A DNA stretch of 64,000 nt from Oscillospiraceae bacterium (GTDB taxonomy: Bacteria > Bacillota > Clostridia > Oscillospirales > Ruminococcaceae): the NCBI GenBank assembly GCA_022768245.1, contig JALEMR010000051.1:1-64000 (forward strand). Direction: 5' to 3'. Position 1 is the first letter of the stretch, and each line of letters begins with the position of its first letter. The notes beneath the pieces are model-generated. The model saw nothing but the letters and a program-made list of their open reading frames with translations, made no database searches and had not been told where the DNA came from. Both the position numbers and the translations under genes were made by a program. Positions 1-8,214 of the stretch are shown here, piece after piece.

Positions 1-1
1 C

Positions 2-265
2 GAGAAGCTTGGACTTACAGATGAAGAGATAGAAGCAAAGTTCGGCTTCCTTGTTGAAGCGTACAAGTATGGTGCAGCGCCTCACGGAGGCATGGGCATC
101 GGACTTGACCGACTTGCGATGATTATGTGCGGAGCAGACAGTCTGAAGGACGTAACAGCGTTCCCGAAGGTACAGAACGCGTCCGAGCTTATGAGCAATG
201 CGCCCGCAGAGGTGGATAAGGAGAGCCTGGATATACTGGGCATCACTGTAATTGACAGTGAATAA
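2..265 (+). CDS. aspS: Aspartyl-tRNA synthetase, C-terminal part (5' end outside window)
   Basis: This is the last 87 codons of a class II aminoacyl-tRNA synthetase that charges tRNA-Asp in the cytoplasm; the reading frame is open from base 2 and stops with TAA at 263-265. The class II motif 3 is visible as GGMGIGLDRL around residues 30-39 of the fragment, and it is followed by the TAFPK stretch and acidic tail typical of bacterial AspRS. The bulk of the enzyme, including the anticodon-binding domain and motifs 1 and 2, lies upstream of the window. A GC-rich hairpin without a T-run follows at 274-290. The family call is firm. Whether it is a discriminating or non-discriminating enzyme cannot be judged from this fragment. 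Confidence 0.93.
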   Translation, partial: EKLGLTDEEIEAKFGFLVEAYKYGAAPHGGMGIGLDRLAMIMCGADSLKDVTAFPKVQNASELMSNAPAEVDKESLDILGITVIDSE

Positions 266-273
266 GCAATTGC

Positions 274-290
274 GCGGAGCTCTGCTCCGC
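274..290 (+). terminator. GC-rich hairpin after aspS
   Basis: A perfect 7-bp stem GCGGAGC/GCTCCGC with a 3-base loop lies just after the aspS stop. No T-run follows, so it may be a 3'-end stabilising hairpin rather than an efficient intrinsic terminator. Confidence 0.4.
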
Positions 291-390
291 CGAAAGCGAA
301 CCTTTCACTTATGTTAACTTCAAGCAAATCAACGAACAGCAGCACCGAAACCGAACATCAACCAATAACCAGCCAAAGCAGGTGAATAAA

Positions 391-1233
391 ATGAACGCGA
401 TAAAAAAGATGATATCGGCAATAATGACTGCCGCAATTTTAGCGGTGACAGGCTGCGGCGGGACTGCGGATAAGACCGCGGAAAAATCTTCCGAAACAGC
501 CGAGCAGACTTCGGTACAGACCACCGCGTCATCTGCTGAAACAAAGGAGGAAACCACCGTGACAAGACCTGAAAGACCTACCTTCACCAAGGACGATAAG
601 GTGATAGCTCTGACCTTCGACGACGGACCCAATCTTACAACTACTACCGCAGTTATCAATAAGCTTGAGGAGTATGATATCGTGGCAAGCTTCTTCCTCG
701 TGGGCGACAATATCACAGGCAATGCAAACGAGGGCAGCGCTAAGGTTTTCAAACGCGCATACGATATGGGCTGCGAGATAAACAGCCACTCCAGAACTCA
801 CAGCAATATGACCGAAATGTCTCCCGAGGATATCAAGGCGGAAATGGACTATACCTCCGATAAGATATTCGAGATAACAGGGGAGCGACCCCATTTTTTC
901 CGTCCGCCCTATATCGCAGTGAACGATGTGATGTTTGAGAACATCGACCTGCCATTTATCGCAGGCTACGGAGCCAACGACTGGGAGGACAGCGTATCCG
1001 CCGACGAGCGCGCGGAGAAGGTCCTCGCACAGGCAAAGGACGGCGCGATAATTCTGCTCCACGATATGCAGGGCAATTCCAAGACAGTGGAGGCTCTCGA
1101 TACGATCATTCCCGCTCTTAAGGACGAGGGCTACAATTTTGTGACGGTCAGCGAGCTCTTTGCCGCAAAGGGCGTGGAGCCGCAGGATAACATCATCTAC
1201 TCCTACGCGGAGCAGACTGCGATGTACGGCTGA
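391..1233 (+). CDS. Polysaccharide deacetylase (NodB/CE4) lipoprotein
   Basis: A 280-residue secreted lipoprotein of the carbohydrate esterase 4 family, which removes N-acetyl groups from peptidoglycan or other envelope glycans. The N-terminus has a basic start, a hydrophobic run and the lipobox LAVTGC, so the mature protein should be anchored by its cysteine to the outer face of the membrane. A Ser/Thr/Glu-rich linker follows. The NodB domain shows motif 1 TFDDGP (metal Asp at about 77-78), motif 2 HSRTH (His 133 and 137), motif 3 RPPY, and later DWED and LLHD. ATG 391 is preferred because AGGTGA at 380-385 is well placed. An upstream in-frame GTG at 382 overlaps that site. A second NodB protein starts at 62629. 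The exact substrate is not known. Confidence 0.88.
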   Translation: MNAIKKMISAIMTAAILAVTGCGGTADKTAEKSSETAEQTSVQTTASSAETKEETTVTRPERPTFTKDDKVIALTFDDGPNLTTTTAVINKLEEYDIVASFFLVGDNITGNANEGSAKVFKRAYDMGCEINSHSRTHSNMTEMSPEDIKAEMDYTSDKIFEITGERPHFFRPPYIAVNDVMFENIDLPFIAGYGANDWEDSVSADERAEKVLAQAKDGAIILLHDMQGNSKTVEALDTIIPALKDEGYNFVTVSELFAAKGVEPQDNIIYSYAEQTAMYG

Positions 1234-1259
1234 TTATACGACAAAATGAGGTGAAGATA

Positions 1260-2009
1260 ATGAGCGGACATGACAATGATTCCTATGATGTGACCACGGG
1301 CATAATGCTCACCGTCAAGGAAAAACTGGATAATATAAGCGTGCGCTTCAAGCTGTGGAAGATAAATCCGCTGCTGGCGGGGTCTGTGCTGATAATAGCT
1401 GCAGTGGCGGTCATTCTCGGCATCGCCATAGCAAAGGAGAACGAGCCCGTTTTTTCAAGTCCCTGCGAAAGCGGTTTTGAAGAAAGGTTCATCACAAGGA
1501 CAAAGAATAAGGTCACCGTATCCATGCGGGTCTCGGATATGGGGATTTACGACCCCGACAGGAAAAGGGCAATCCCCACTCTTGAATACAGCAGCAATTC
1601 CGACGAAGTTGCCATCACCGCCGACTTTATCTTTACCAACAACGGAAAAGAGGATTTTACCTTCGGCAACGCAGGCGGGATAGCGTTGGGCTATGCCAAG
1701 GACGTGAAATACAAGAAGGACGGCAGAAACGACGCATATGCGGTGATAGGCTTCTTGTACTCCGAGGAGAATGACAGCTATGAGGGCGTCTATTCTATAA
1801 GAGTTGCTCCGGGAGAGACTGTGGAGAAGCGATTCCGTTTCATCTATCCTGCGGAGTATGCGGATAAGATAGTTTCTCTATACATCTGCAGACCCTGGGT
1901 GGACGACAACCACGAGGTGACCGTCTTTGAGGTAATGGGCGTGGGCGAGCCCTTCCTTACATTCAGGCTGAATAACCAAAAGCTTTTCCCCGCCCTTACG
2001 AAGATTTGA
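1260..2009 (+). CDS. Unknown membrane-anchored protein with extracytoplasmic beta-rich domain
   Basis: I do not recognise this 249-residue protein. It has a polar N-terminal cytoplasmic tail of about 40 residues, one hydrophobic segment at roughly 43-63 (LLAGSVLIIAAVAVILGIAI), and an outer domain of about 180 residues. The outer domain carries alternating hydrophobic strands, including a FIFTNNGKEDFTFG stretch reminiscent of Ig-like or telokin-like (DUF4352-type) secreted domains. The preferred start is ATG 1260, preceded by GAGGTGA; the in-frame GTG at 1251 lies inside that ribosome-binding site. It lies 26 bases after the NodB lipoprotein and 22 bases before holB, so it is probably co-transcribed with both. 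A role at the envelope is inference only. Confidence 0.65.
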   Translation: MSGHDNDSYDVTTGIMLTVKEKLDNISVRFKLWKINPLLAGSVLIIAAVAVILGIAIAKENEPVFSSPCESGFEERFITRTKNKVTVSMRVSDMGIYDPDRKRAIPTLEYSSNSDEVAITADFIFTNNGKEDFTFGNAGGIALGYAKDVKYKKDGRNDAYAVIGFLYSEENDSYEGVYSIRVAPGETVEKRFRFIYPAEYADKIVSLYICRPWVDDNHEVTVFEVMGVGEPFLTFRLNNQKLFPALTKI

Positions 2010-2031
2010 AGCGACCGCCGAGGATGATAAC

Positions 2032-3018
2032 ATGAAGCTATATTCCAAAGACAACATAAAGCAGCTTGCTTCCTCAATGAAAAACTCGGGGAGATTTTCC
2101 CACGGCTTCATTCTCACAGGGGAGCCCGGCTCGGGACGAAAGACCGCCGCAAAATATCTTGCCATGGCAAGACTCTGCGCAAGTCCCGCCTCCGACGGCA
2201 CCCCCTGCGGAGTGTGCAGGGAATGCCGCCGCATCGAGAACGATTCTCACCCCGACGTGAAATGGCTCGAAGGGGACACCGATTCGGGAGGATATTCCGT
2301 GGCGCATATACGAGATACGGTCGCCGACGTTTACGTAATGCCGAACGATACCGACGCCAAATTCTACATTATCCCCGAAGGAGAAAAGCTCCTTGCGGCG
2401 GCTCAGAACGCTCTTCTGAAGATAGTTGAGGAGCCGCCCGAATATGGCTATTTCATCTTCACGGCGAAGAGTCCGTCGGCGTTTCTGCCCACGATAATCT
2501 CCCGTACCGTGACGGTGGGAGTGGGCGAGTGTACACGCGAGGAATGTATCGCCGCCCTGACCGATATGGGGAAATACTCCGAGGAGGATATCCTGCGGGC
2601 AGTATCTGCATGCCGCGGGAATATCGGAAAATGTGTGAGCTACCTTGAAAAGGGCGAGATGTACGAGCTGTGCACCGCCGTGCAGGACATAGCCGCAGCG
2701 CTGATATCCTCGGACAGCTACACCGTGCTGAAGATACTGTCCTCCCGAAAAAACCGCGAGGACTTCCGAACCGTGCTGAATATGCTTGACTGCGTTATCC
2801 GCGACAGTGCGGTGATACAGATAATGGGCAGCCGAACAGCGGTGACGGGCTGTGCGGAGAATGCTTCCGAGACCCTTGCTTCCATGATAACGCGGGACAG
2901 AGCGCAGAAGCTCCACGAGGTCATCACGGAGGCGGAATATCTGTGCAGCTCTGCGCTGAACTGCAATGTTCAGGCGGCGGCGTGCTGTGTGACCGACGCG
3001 CTGTCAAAAATAATATGA
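2032..3018 (+). CDS. holB: DNA polymerase III subunit delta' (clamp loader)
   Basis: This is the 328-residue delta' subunit of the clamp loader, an AAA+ protein that helps open and load the beta clamp at replication forks. Visible are the degenerate P-loop GEPGSGRKT near residue 32, a four-cysteine zinc site (Cys near 48, 57, 60 and 63, with the pattern CGVCREC), and the sensor/SRC region AQNALLKIVEEPPE near 121-134, followed by TIISRTV. The length is normal for Firmicutes. The operon differs from the common tmk-holB-yaaT order, because here the gene is followed after 13 bases by a PH-domain protein and then an FkbM methyltransferase. Confidence 0.9.
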   Translation: MKLYSKDNIKQLASSMKNSGRFSHGFILTGEPGSGRKTAAKYLAMARLCASPASDGTPCGVCRECRRIENDSHPDVKWLEGDTDSGGYSVAHIRDTVADVYVMPNDTDAKFYIIPEGEKLLAAAQNALLKIVEEPPEYGYFIFTAKSPSAFLPTIISRTVTVGVGECTREECIAALTDMGKYSEEDILRAVSACRGNIGKCVSYLEKGEMYELCTAVQDIAAALISSDSYTVLKILSSRKNREDFRTVLNMLDCVIRDSAVIQIMGSRTAVTGCAENASETLASMITRDRAQKLHEVITEAEYLCSSALNCNVQAAACCVTDALSKII

Positions 3019-3031
3019 ACGGAGAATGAAA

Positions 3032-3418
3032 ATGGGAACCGACATCACCTGCATCTGGACCGACAAGAAGAGAACACTTTTCGGCTTGCCGCTGTCCTTC
3101 ACGAGATATTTTCTGACCGAAAAGAAATTCATCATTAGAACGGGCTTTCTGAACGTGCATGAAGCGGAGTTCGACCTGTACCGCGTCATCGACAAGAGCC
3201 TTGACCTGCCGCTGGGGCAGAGAATGTTCGGCTGCGGAAGCTTGAATATCACCGTAAGGGACGCAGATACGCCTTCCGTCATCGTGAAGTCCGTAAAGGA
3301 CCCGCGGAAGTTCATGGAGCTTTTCGAGGAACAGGTGGATATCCAGCGTGACAAGTACAATACCCGCGGACGGGACATGATAGCCCCCGAGCCGCCCATG
3401 CCCCCGGAGGATGACTGA
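3032..3418 (+). CDS. Small bacterial PH-domain protein
   Basis: A 128-residue soluble protein resembling the bacterial PH domain (DUF304/YdbS-YdbT type): a short first strand, the phrase YFLTEKKFIIRTGFLN, then DLYRVIDKSL and a GCGSLNI turn, ending with an amphipathic helix DPRKFMELFEEQV. The typical pattern 'Y.lT..R.i...G.....i.l..I.di......' is recognisable. A proline-rich acidic tail (EPPMPPEDD) follows. ATG 3032 is chosen over ATG 3026 because the GGAG at 3021-3024 is best spaced for it. The stop overlaps the start of the next gene as TGATG, which implies translational coupling to the FkbM methyltransferase. The function is unknown. Confidence 0.7.
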   Translation: MGTDITCIWTDKKRTLFGLPLSFTRYFLTEKKFIIRTGFLNVHEAEFDLYRVIDKSLDLPLGQRMFGCGSLNITVRDADTPSVIVKSVKDPRKFMELFEEQVDIQRDKYNTRGRDMIAPEPPMPPEDD

Positions 3419-4485
3419 TGCTGCCCGGATTCATAACAGAGCGCACCACGTCGTGGGAATATCTGAAAAGCGCCGATAAGCCCATATTCATCTACGGCAT
3501 GGGAGACGGTGCCGTGAAGATACTGAACATCTTCGCCGAAAAGGGGATAGCCGCCGCAGGCTTTTTCGCCAGTGACGAGTTTGTCCGCGGACACAGCTTC
3601 ATGGGACATCTTGTCCATTCGCTCTCGCAGATAGAAGAGCAGGTTGAGGATTTCATCGTTGTCCTTGCGTTCGGCGCAGGCTATGAGAGCCTTTACGATA
3701 AGATAAACCGCATCGCGGAAAAGCATACGCTGATAGCGCCAGACGTGCCCGTTTACGGGGGCGGACTGTTCGACCTTGACTTCTGCGAGGAGAACTGCGA
3801 TAAGCTGAGCAGGGTGTACGAGCTCCTTGCGGACGATATCTCGCGGCAGACCTTCGCGGACGTCATCAACTACAAGATAAGCGGCAGGATAGAGTATCTG
3901 AACCGCTGCACCATGCCGAGGAAAGAGATATTCCGCGAGCTTATCGACCTTAGAAGCTGCAGGACATATATCGACATGGGCGCGTATAACGGGGACACCG
4001 TCCTTGAATTTGCGGAGCTTACTGGCGGCAGCTATGATAAGATATACGCCGTCGAGCCCGATTCGAGGAATTTCCGAAAGCTCACAAAAAACACCGAAGG
4101 ACTTCATAATGTGGAGCTGTACAATGGGGCGGCATGGTCGGACAACAGCATGCTTACCTTTTCGGACAAATCGGGCAGACAGTCTGCGATAGATCCGTTC
4201 AAAACGGGTAAAATAAAGGAGATACAGGGTATCACGGGGGACAGTCTGACCGAGCACGCGGACTATATCAAAATGGACGTAGAGGGTGCGGAGCGGGAAG
4301 CTATCCTCGGAGCGAGGAAGTCCCTTGAAAACGGCGCAGCGCTGACAGCGGCGCTCTATCATCGAAACGAGGACATGTTCGATATCCCACTGCTTGTCCA
4401 CGAGATAAATCCCCGGCTAAAGCTGTATGTAAGACATCAGCTCTACATCCCCGCCTGGGAAACAAATCTGATAGCTATGCAGTGA
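3418..4485 (+). CDS. FkbM family methyltransferase
   Basis: A 355-residue protein with a C-terminal FkbM-type SAM-dependent methyltransferase domain. The glycine-rich SAM site DMGAYNGDTVLEF lies near residues 183-195, then YAVEPD with the acidic residue that binds ribose, and the family signature YIKMDVEGAEREAILGA near 281-297. The N-terminal 130 residues contain IYGMGDGAVKIL, which looks like a nucleotide-binding Rossmann start, as often seen in FkbM proteins linked to glycan modification. The substrate is probably a sugar or lipid glycan hydroxyl, but that is inference. It is translationally coupled to the upstream PH-domain gene. Confidence 0.82.
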   Translation: MLPGFITERTTSWEYLKSADKPIFIYGMGDGAVKILNIFAEKGIAAAGFFASDEFVRGHSFMGHLVHSLSQIEEQVEDFIVVLAFGAGYESLYDKINRIAEKHTLIAPDVPVYGGGLFDLDFCEENCDKLSRVYELLADDISRQTFADVINYKISGRIEYLNRCTMPRKEIFRELIDLRSCRTYIDMGAYNGDTVLEFAELTGGSYDKIYAVEPDSRNFRKLTKNTEGLHNVELYNGAAWSDNSMLTFSDKSGRQSAIDPFKTGKIKEIQGITGDSLTEHADYIKMDVEGAEREAILGARKSLENGAALTAALYHRNEDMFDIPLLVHEINPRLKLYVRHQLYIPAWETNLIAMQ

Positions 4486-4602
4486 TTAGCGATTAGCAAT
4501 TAGTGATTAGCAATTAGTGATTAGCTATTAGTAATTAACATTTTGCAGATAGCATTTAGCTATAATTACTATTCGCTAATCGCTAATGGCTATTTGCTGA
4601 TA
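4481..4602. repeat. AT-rich tandem 14-mer repeats with inverted partner upstream of asnS
   Basis: Three to four imperfect direct repeats of a 14-base unit, AGTGATTAGCAATT, run from about 4481 to 4537. A reverse-complement version of the same motif, CGCTAATCGCTAAT, lies at about 4573-4588. The block could fold into a long hairpin just before the asnS ribosome-binding site. It also contains an open frame with ATGs, but no coding signal was seen. Confidence 0.6.
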
Positions 4603-4623
4603 GGCTCCAAAGGAGACACACAA

Positions 4624-6009
4624 ATGAAACGAACTGAGATCAAGAAGATATTCGACGAAGCGGAGAGCTTTTCCGCAGTAACTGTCTGCGGGTGGATAAG
4701 GTCCGTCCGCGTCAGCAAAAACGTGGCGTTCCTGACGATCAACGACGGCAGCTGCTTTAATTCGCTGCAGATAGTCGCCGACAGGGAACGTCTCGCCGAT
4801 TTTGACGGACTGTCAAAGCTCAACGTAGGCGCGGCAGTTTCAGCAAAGGGGGAGATAGTTCTCACCCCGGGCGCAAAGCAGCCCTTTGAGCTTCGGGCGG
4901 CAGATATCACGGTGGAGGGCGCGTCCTCGCCCGATTATCCGCTGCAGAAGAAAAACCATACAATGGACTATCTGCGGACCATGCCTCACCTGCGCATGAG
5001 GACAAACACCTTCGGAGCAGTATTCAGAGTGCGTTCGGTGGCTGCCCAGTCGATACACAGGTATTTCTCCGAGAACGGCTTTGTGTATGCACATACGCCG
5101 CTTATCACCGCCAGCGACTGCGAGGGTGCAGGGGAGATGTTCCGCGTGACCACCCTTGACCTTGACAATATCCCTAAGACCGAGGACGGCAAAGCGGACA
5201 GCTCCGCAGACTTTTTCGGCGAACAGGCGAGCCTGACCGTGTCGGGTCAGCTGGAGGGCGAAGCCATGGCAATGGCGTTCGGGAAGATATATACATTCGG
5301 TCCCACGTTCAGGGCGGAGAAGTCCTATACGCCCCGTCATGCGGCGGAGTTCTGGATGATAGAGCCCGAGATAGCATTCGCCGATCTGGAGGACGATATG
5401 GAGCTTGCGGAGGATATGCTGAAATATGTCCTCAAGGATATCATGGACAGATGTCCCGACGAGCTTGCCTTCTTTGAGAAATTCTATGCCGAGGGACTTA
5501 CCGAGCGGCTTGATTCCGTGGTATCGTCGGATTTCGGAAGAGTCAGCTACACCGAAGCGGTAAAGCTTCTGGAGGACAGCGGGAAGGACTTCGAGTATCC
5601 CGTGTTCTGGGGCTGTGACCTGCAGACCGAGCATGAGCGTTATCTGACGGAGCAGGTATTCGGCAGACCCGTGTTCGTGTACGATTATCCCAAGGAGATA
5701 AAGGCGTTCTACATGCGTGCCAACGACGACGGCAAGACCGTTGCGGCTGCAGATCTGCTGGTGCCGGGAGTAGGCGAGCTTATCGGCGGAAGTCAGCGCG
5801 AGGAGCGCACGGAGCTGCTTGAAGCACGTATCAGAGAGCTTGGCATGGACGTTTCCGAGTACGAGCGCTATCTTGACCTGAGAAGATTCGGCGGAGCAAA
5901 GCATGCAGGCTTCGGACTGGGCTTTGAGCGTCTCATTATGTATGTAACGGGCATGCAGAATATCAGAGACGTTATTCCTTATCCCCGGACTGCGGGTAAT
6001 ATTTATTGA
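4624..6009 (+). CDS. asnS: Asparaginyl-tRNA synthetase
   Basis: A 461-residue class IIb synthetase that charges tRNA-Asn. The N-terminal OB-fold anticodon-binding domain (VCGWIRSVR, near 20-28) precedes the catalytic core. Motif 2 appears as FGPTFRAE followed by [12 protein letters not shown], and motif 3 as GFGLGFERL near residue 440. The protein ends in [11 protein letters not shown], which is diagnostic for AsnRS. ATG 4624 is chosen because AAAGGAG at 4609-4615 is well placed; an upstream in-frame extension to 4543 falls inside the repeat block and has no family support. A 12-bp stem hairpin follows at 6074-6100. Confidence 0.95.
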   Translation: MKRTEIKKIFDEAESFSAVTVCGWIRSVRVSKNVAFLTINDGSCFNSLQIVADRERLADFDGLSKLNVGAAVSAKGEIVLTPGAKQPFELRAADITVEGASSPDYPLQKKNHTMDYLRTMPHLRMRTNTFGAVFRVRSVAAQSIHRYFSENGFVYAHTPLITASDCEGAGEMFRVTTLDLDNIPKTEDGKADSSADFFGEQASLTVSGQLEGEAMAMAFGKIYTFGPTFRAEKSYTPRHAAEFWMIEPEIAFADLEDDMELAEDMLKYVLKDIMDRCPDELAFFEKFYAEGLTERLDSVVSSDFGRVSYTEAVKLLEDSGKDFEYPVFWGCDLQTEHERYLTEQVFGRPVFVYDYPKEIKAFYMRANDDGKTVAAADLLVPGVGELIGGSQREERTELLEARIRELGMDVSEYERYLDLRRFGGAKHAGFGLGFERLIMYVTGMQNIRDVIPYPRTAGNIY

Positions 6010-6073
6010 TATGCATTTGAGCGGGGACATTCTGCGCTTCAAAATAAATAATAAATTCTGTTGATGTTATTGT

Positions 6074-6141
6074 CCGCTGCGGGAAATCTTTCCGCGGCGG
6101 ATATTTTGTTACCGACTGAAAAATGCTGCAGAATATCCGCC
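6074..6141 (+). promoter_or_regulatory. Overlapping alternative hairpins between asnS and the LytTR gene
   Basis: Stem 1 pairs 6074-6085 with 6089-6100 (12 bp, CCGCTGCGGGAA with TTTCCGCGGCGG). The bases 6096-6105, GGCGGATATT, are also exactly complementary to AATATCCGCC at 6132-6141. The two structures share bases and exclude each other. Either this is only the asnS 3' end or it is an attenuation-type switch for the LytTR operon. Confidence 0.45.
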
Positions 6142-6190
6142 GATAAATGCAGCTTACCTAACAAAATCCGCAGCTTGCCGAAAAAGGATT
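6109..6190 (+). promoter_or_regulatory. Candidate LytTR boxes
   Basis: Three similar motifs, TACCGACTGAAAAA (6110-6123), TACCTAACAAAA (6155-6166) and TGCCGAAAAAGG (6176-6187), lie upstream of the LytTR start. The last two are 21 bases apart, the two-turn spacing usual for LytTR sites. A TATGAT -10-like hexamer at 6207-6212 follows, and no good -35 is seen, as expected for an activated promoter. This is inference. Confidence 0.4.
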
Positions 6191-6238
6191 TACAGAAGGA
6201 AAATAATATGATAAACTAAGACCATGGGAGGTGAGACG

Positions 6239-6676
6239 GTGAAAATAACTATTGAGGAGATAGGCAGGGACTCCGAGGAGGAGATAATACTGCGGTGCCA
6301 TGAGGTAAACGACGGCGTGCTGGATATGGTCAGACAGCTTCGTGCGCTGCAGACGGGACTGGCAGGCTATCGGGACGGCGAGATACATAAGCTGTCCTTT
6401 GACGATATATATTATTTCGAGGTGGTGGACAGCAAGTCCTTTTTCTACTGTCGTGAGGAGGTCTTCGAGAGCCGCCTGAAGCTGTACGAATTCGAGGAGC
6501 TGTGCAGGGGCACAGGCTTTTTCCGTGCGTCTAAGTCGATGATAGTCAACTCGGACAAGATAGATTACGTATCTCCGTCTTTTTCGGGGAGATTCGAAGC
6601 AGCGCTGGAAAACGGCGAAAAGGTAATGGTATCGAGACAGTACGTAGGTGTGCTGAAAGAAATAATGGGTCTGTAA
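6239..6676 (+). CDS. LytTR family transcriptional regulator
   Basis: A 145-residue DNA-binding regulator without a receiver domain. Residues 45-145 form a LytTR domain with its usual marks: DDIYYFEVVDSKSFFYC, then LYEFEEL, FFRASKSMIVNSDKIDYVSP near 100-119, and the final NGEKVMVSRQYV. GTG 6239 is chosen because GGGAGGTGA at 6226-6234 lies at the right distance; the in-frame ATG at 6224 has no such site. The next gene encodes a DUF3021 protein. LytTR-DUF3021 pairs are known as small regulatory systems in which the membrane protein restrains the regulator. It likely controls its own operon and the ABC transporter behind it. Confidence 0.88.
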   Translation: MKITIEEIGRDSEEEIILRCHEVNDGVLDMVRQLRALQTGLAGYRDGEIHKLSFDDIYYFEVVDSKSFFYCREEVFESRLKLYEFEELCRGTGFFRASKSMIVNSDKIDYVSPSFSGRFEAALENGEKVMVSRQYVGVLKEIMGL

Positions 6677-6688
6677 GGAGGTCATATA

Positions 6689-7117
6689 ATGAACAAAAAA
6701 GAGACGCTGCGAATGCTTGTAAATCATTTTTTCATCATATACACCTGTACGATGTTTGCGACCATATTGTTCTGCAGTCTGAACGAGCCGAAAACAACGG
6801 AGATAGATGTGAGCTTTCTGGGATATGCGGCGATATTCTCGCTGTGTGCAGACCTGCCGACGCTGGTGTATCTGTCGGATAAGGAGCTTACCAAAAAAGG
6901 GTGGTGGATTCGTACGGCTGTTCATACGGTGCTTCTGGAGATAGTGCTGCTGACTGTGGGCTATAAGCTGGGAATGTACAGCGGTATACTGGGCTTTGTG
7001 CTGTTCTTCGGCATGGTGATCCTGGTAGACACGGTAGTGCGGCTTGTAACCTACATCAACGATGTCGGCACTGCGGAAAAGATTAATGGTCAGCTGAAAA
7101 AGCGCAGAGGAGAATAG
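6689..7117 (+). CDS. DUF3021 family membrane protein, partner of the LytTR regulator
   Basis: A 142-residue integral membrane protein with four predicted hydrophobic segments, at about 10-30, 43-62, 74-95 and 100-124. The layout and the basic C-terminus (QLKKRRGE) fit the DUF3021 family. The gene starts 12 bases after the LytTR stop behind AAGGAGG. In characterised LytTR regulatory systems the co-encoded membrane protein inhibits the regulator until a signal is sensed, and I infer the same role here. It ends 3 bases before the small Cys-rich gene. Confidence 0.8.
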   Translation: MNKKETLRMLVNHFFIIYTCTMFATILFCSLNEPKTTEIDVSFLGYAAIFSLCADLPTLVYLSDKELTKKGWWIRTAVHTVLLEIVLLTVGYKLGMYSGILGFVLFFGMVILVDTVVRLVTYINDVGTAEKINGQLKKRRGE

Positions 7118-7120
7118 ACT

Positions 7121-7300
7121 ATGGAAAATGTGACAAAATGGCTGCTTTGTCCGTGCTGTGACGGCAAGACAAGGATAAAGCTGCGGCAGGACACGGTGAT
7201 GAAAAGCTTTCCGCTGTTCTGTCCGAAATGCAGACGGGAAACGCTTATCGACGAATGCGGATTTAAGGTAAATGTTATTGAAAGGGGAGAATTAAGGTGA
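7121..7300 (+). CDS. Small cysteine-rich (KTR-type) protein
   Basis: A 59-residue protein with two CxxC zinc knuckles, CPCC near residues 10-13 and CPKC near 34-37, and the phrase KTRIKLR directly after the first knuckle. This matches the cysteine-rich KTR family, a small putative zinc-ribbon protein whose function is not established. The start ATG 7121 lies 3 bases after the DUF3021 stop behind GAGGAGA. The stop TGA 7298-7300 overlaps the GTG start of the ABC ATPase gene, which strongly supports it as a real, translationally coupled member of this operon despite its size. Confidence 0.78.
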   Translation: MENVTKWLLCPCCDGKTRIKLRQDTVMKSFPLFCPKCRRETLIDECGFKVNVIERGELR

Positions 7301-8214
7301 GTGAAAATATCATTGAGATAGAGCATCTGAACAAGTCCTTCGGGGACGTGAAGGCGGTCAACGACCTGAGCATCAGAGTAAAGGAGGGCGAGCTGTACGC
7401 TTTCTTAGGAGTAAACGGTGCGGGAAAATCCACCACTATATCCATTATCTGCGGACAGCTCAGTAAGGACAGCGGAAAGGTCGTGGTTTCGGGAAGAAAC
7501 ATCGACGACGGCATGGAGGACGTAACCAGAAGCCTCGGAGTGGTATTCCAGAATTCGGCGCTGGATATGGCGCTGAATGTGCGGGAGAATCTGGAGAGCC
7601 GTGCGGCGCTGTACGGCATCAAGGGTGAACGGTTCAGAAAGCGCCTTGAGGAGCTGTCGGAGATACTGGACTTCAAGGATATCCTGACACGCACGGTAGG
7701 CAAGCTTTCGGGAGGACAGCGGCGGCGCATCGACATTGCGCGGGCGCTGCTCCACAGACCTAAAATACTTATCCTCGACGAGCCCACCACGGGACTTGAC
7801 CTACAAACGAGAAAGCTTTTGTGGGACGTGACGGAAAAGCTCCGCCGCAGTGATAACATGACGGTATTCCTGACTACCCATTACATGGAGGAAGCTGCGG
7901 ACGCCGATTATGTTGTCATACTGGACAGCGGAAGGATATCCGCCGAGGGCACGCCGCTGGAGCTGAAAAACAAGTACACGGGAGATTTTATCACCCTGTA
8001 CGGCGTGACGGAGCGTGAGCTTGACAAAATAGAGCTCCCCAAGGAGAATATCCGTGACGGAGTGAGGATAGCCGTGCCGAATACAGCCGCCGCAACAGAG
8101 CTTATCGTGCGTTATCCCGAGCTGTTCAAGGATTATGAGATAACAAAGGGAAAAATGGACGATGTTTTCCTTGCGGTAACGGGAAAGAAACTCATTGGAG
8201 GAAATGAAAAATGA
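7297..8214 (+). CDS. ABC transporter ATP-binding protein (ABC-2 type)
   Basis: A 305-residue ATPase that powers an ABC-2 exporter. The Walker A GVNGAGKST lies near residue 39, the signature LSGGQRRR near 132, Walker B ILILDEPTTGLD near 151-162, and the switch histidine in TTHYMEEA near 190. The C-terminal 80 residues resemble the regulatory tail of DrrA/CcmA-like ATPases. The GTG start 7297 overlaps the stop of the upstream gene, and the stop overlaps the permease start as ATGA. Substrates of such systems are often antibiotics, peptides or lipids. The LytTR context suggests a peptide or stress-linked export role, but this is not shown. Confidence 0.92.
   Translation: MSENIIEIEHLNKSFGDVKAVNDLSIRVKEGELYAFLGVNGAGKSTTISIICGQLSKDSGKVVVSGRNIDDGMEDVTRSLGVVFQNSALDMALNVRENLESRAALYGIKGERFRKRLEELSEILDFKDILTRTVGKLSGGQRRRIDIARALLHRPKILILDEPTTGLDLQTRKLLWDVTEKLRRSDNMTVFLTTHYMEEAADADYVVILDSGRISAEGTPLELKNKYTGDFITLYGVTERELDKIELPKENIRDGVRIAVPNTAAATELIVRYPELFKDYEITKGKMDDVFLAVTGKKLIGGNEK

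Noticed and set aside
3004-4401. A 465-codon minus-strand frame over the PH-domain and FkbM genes
   Set aside because: It overlaps two recognisable proteins entirely and its translation matches nothing.
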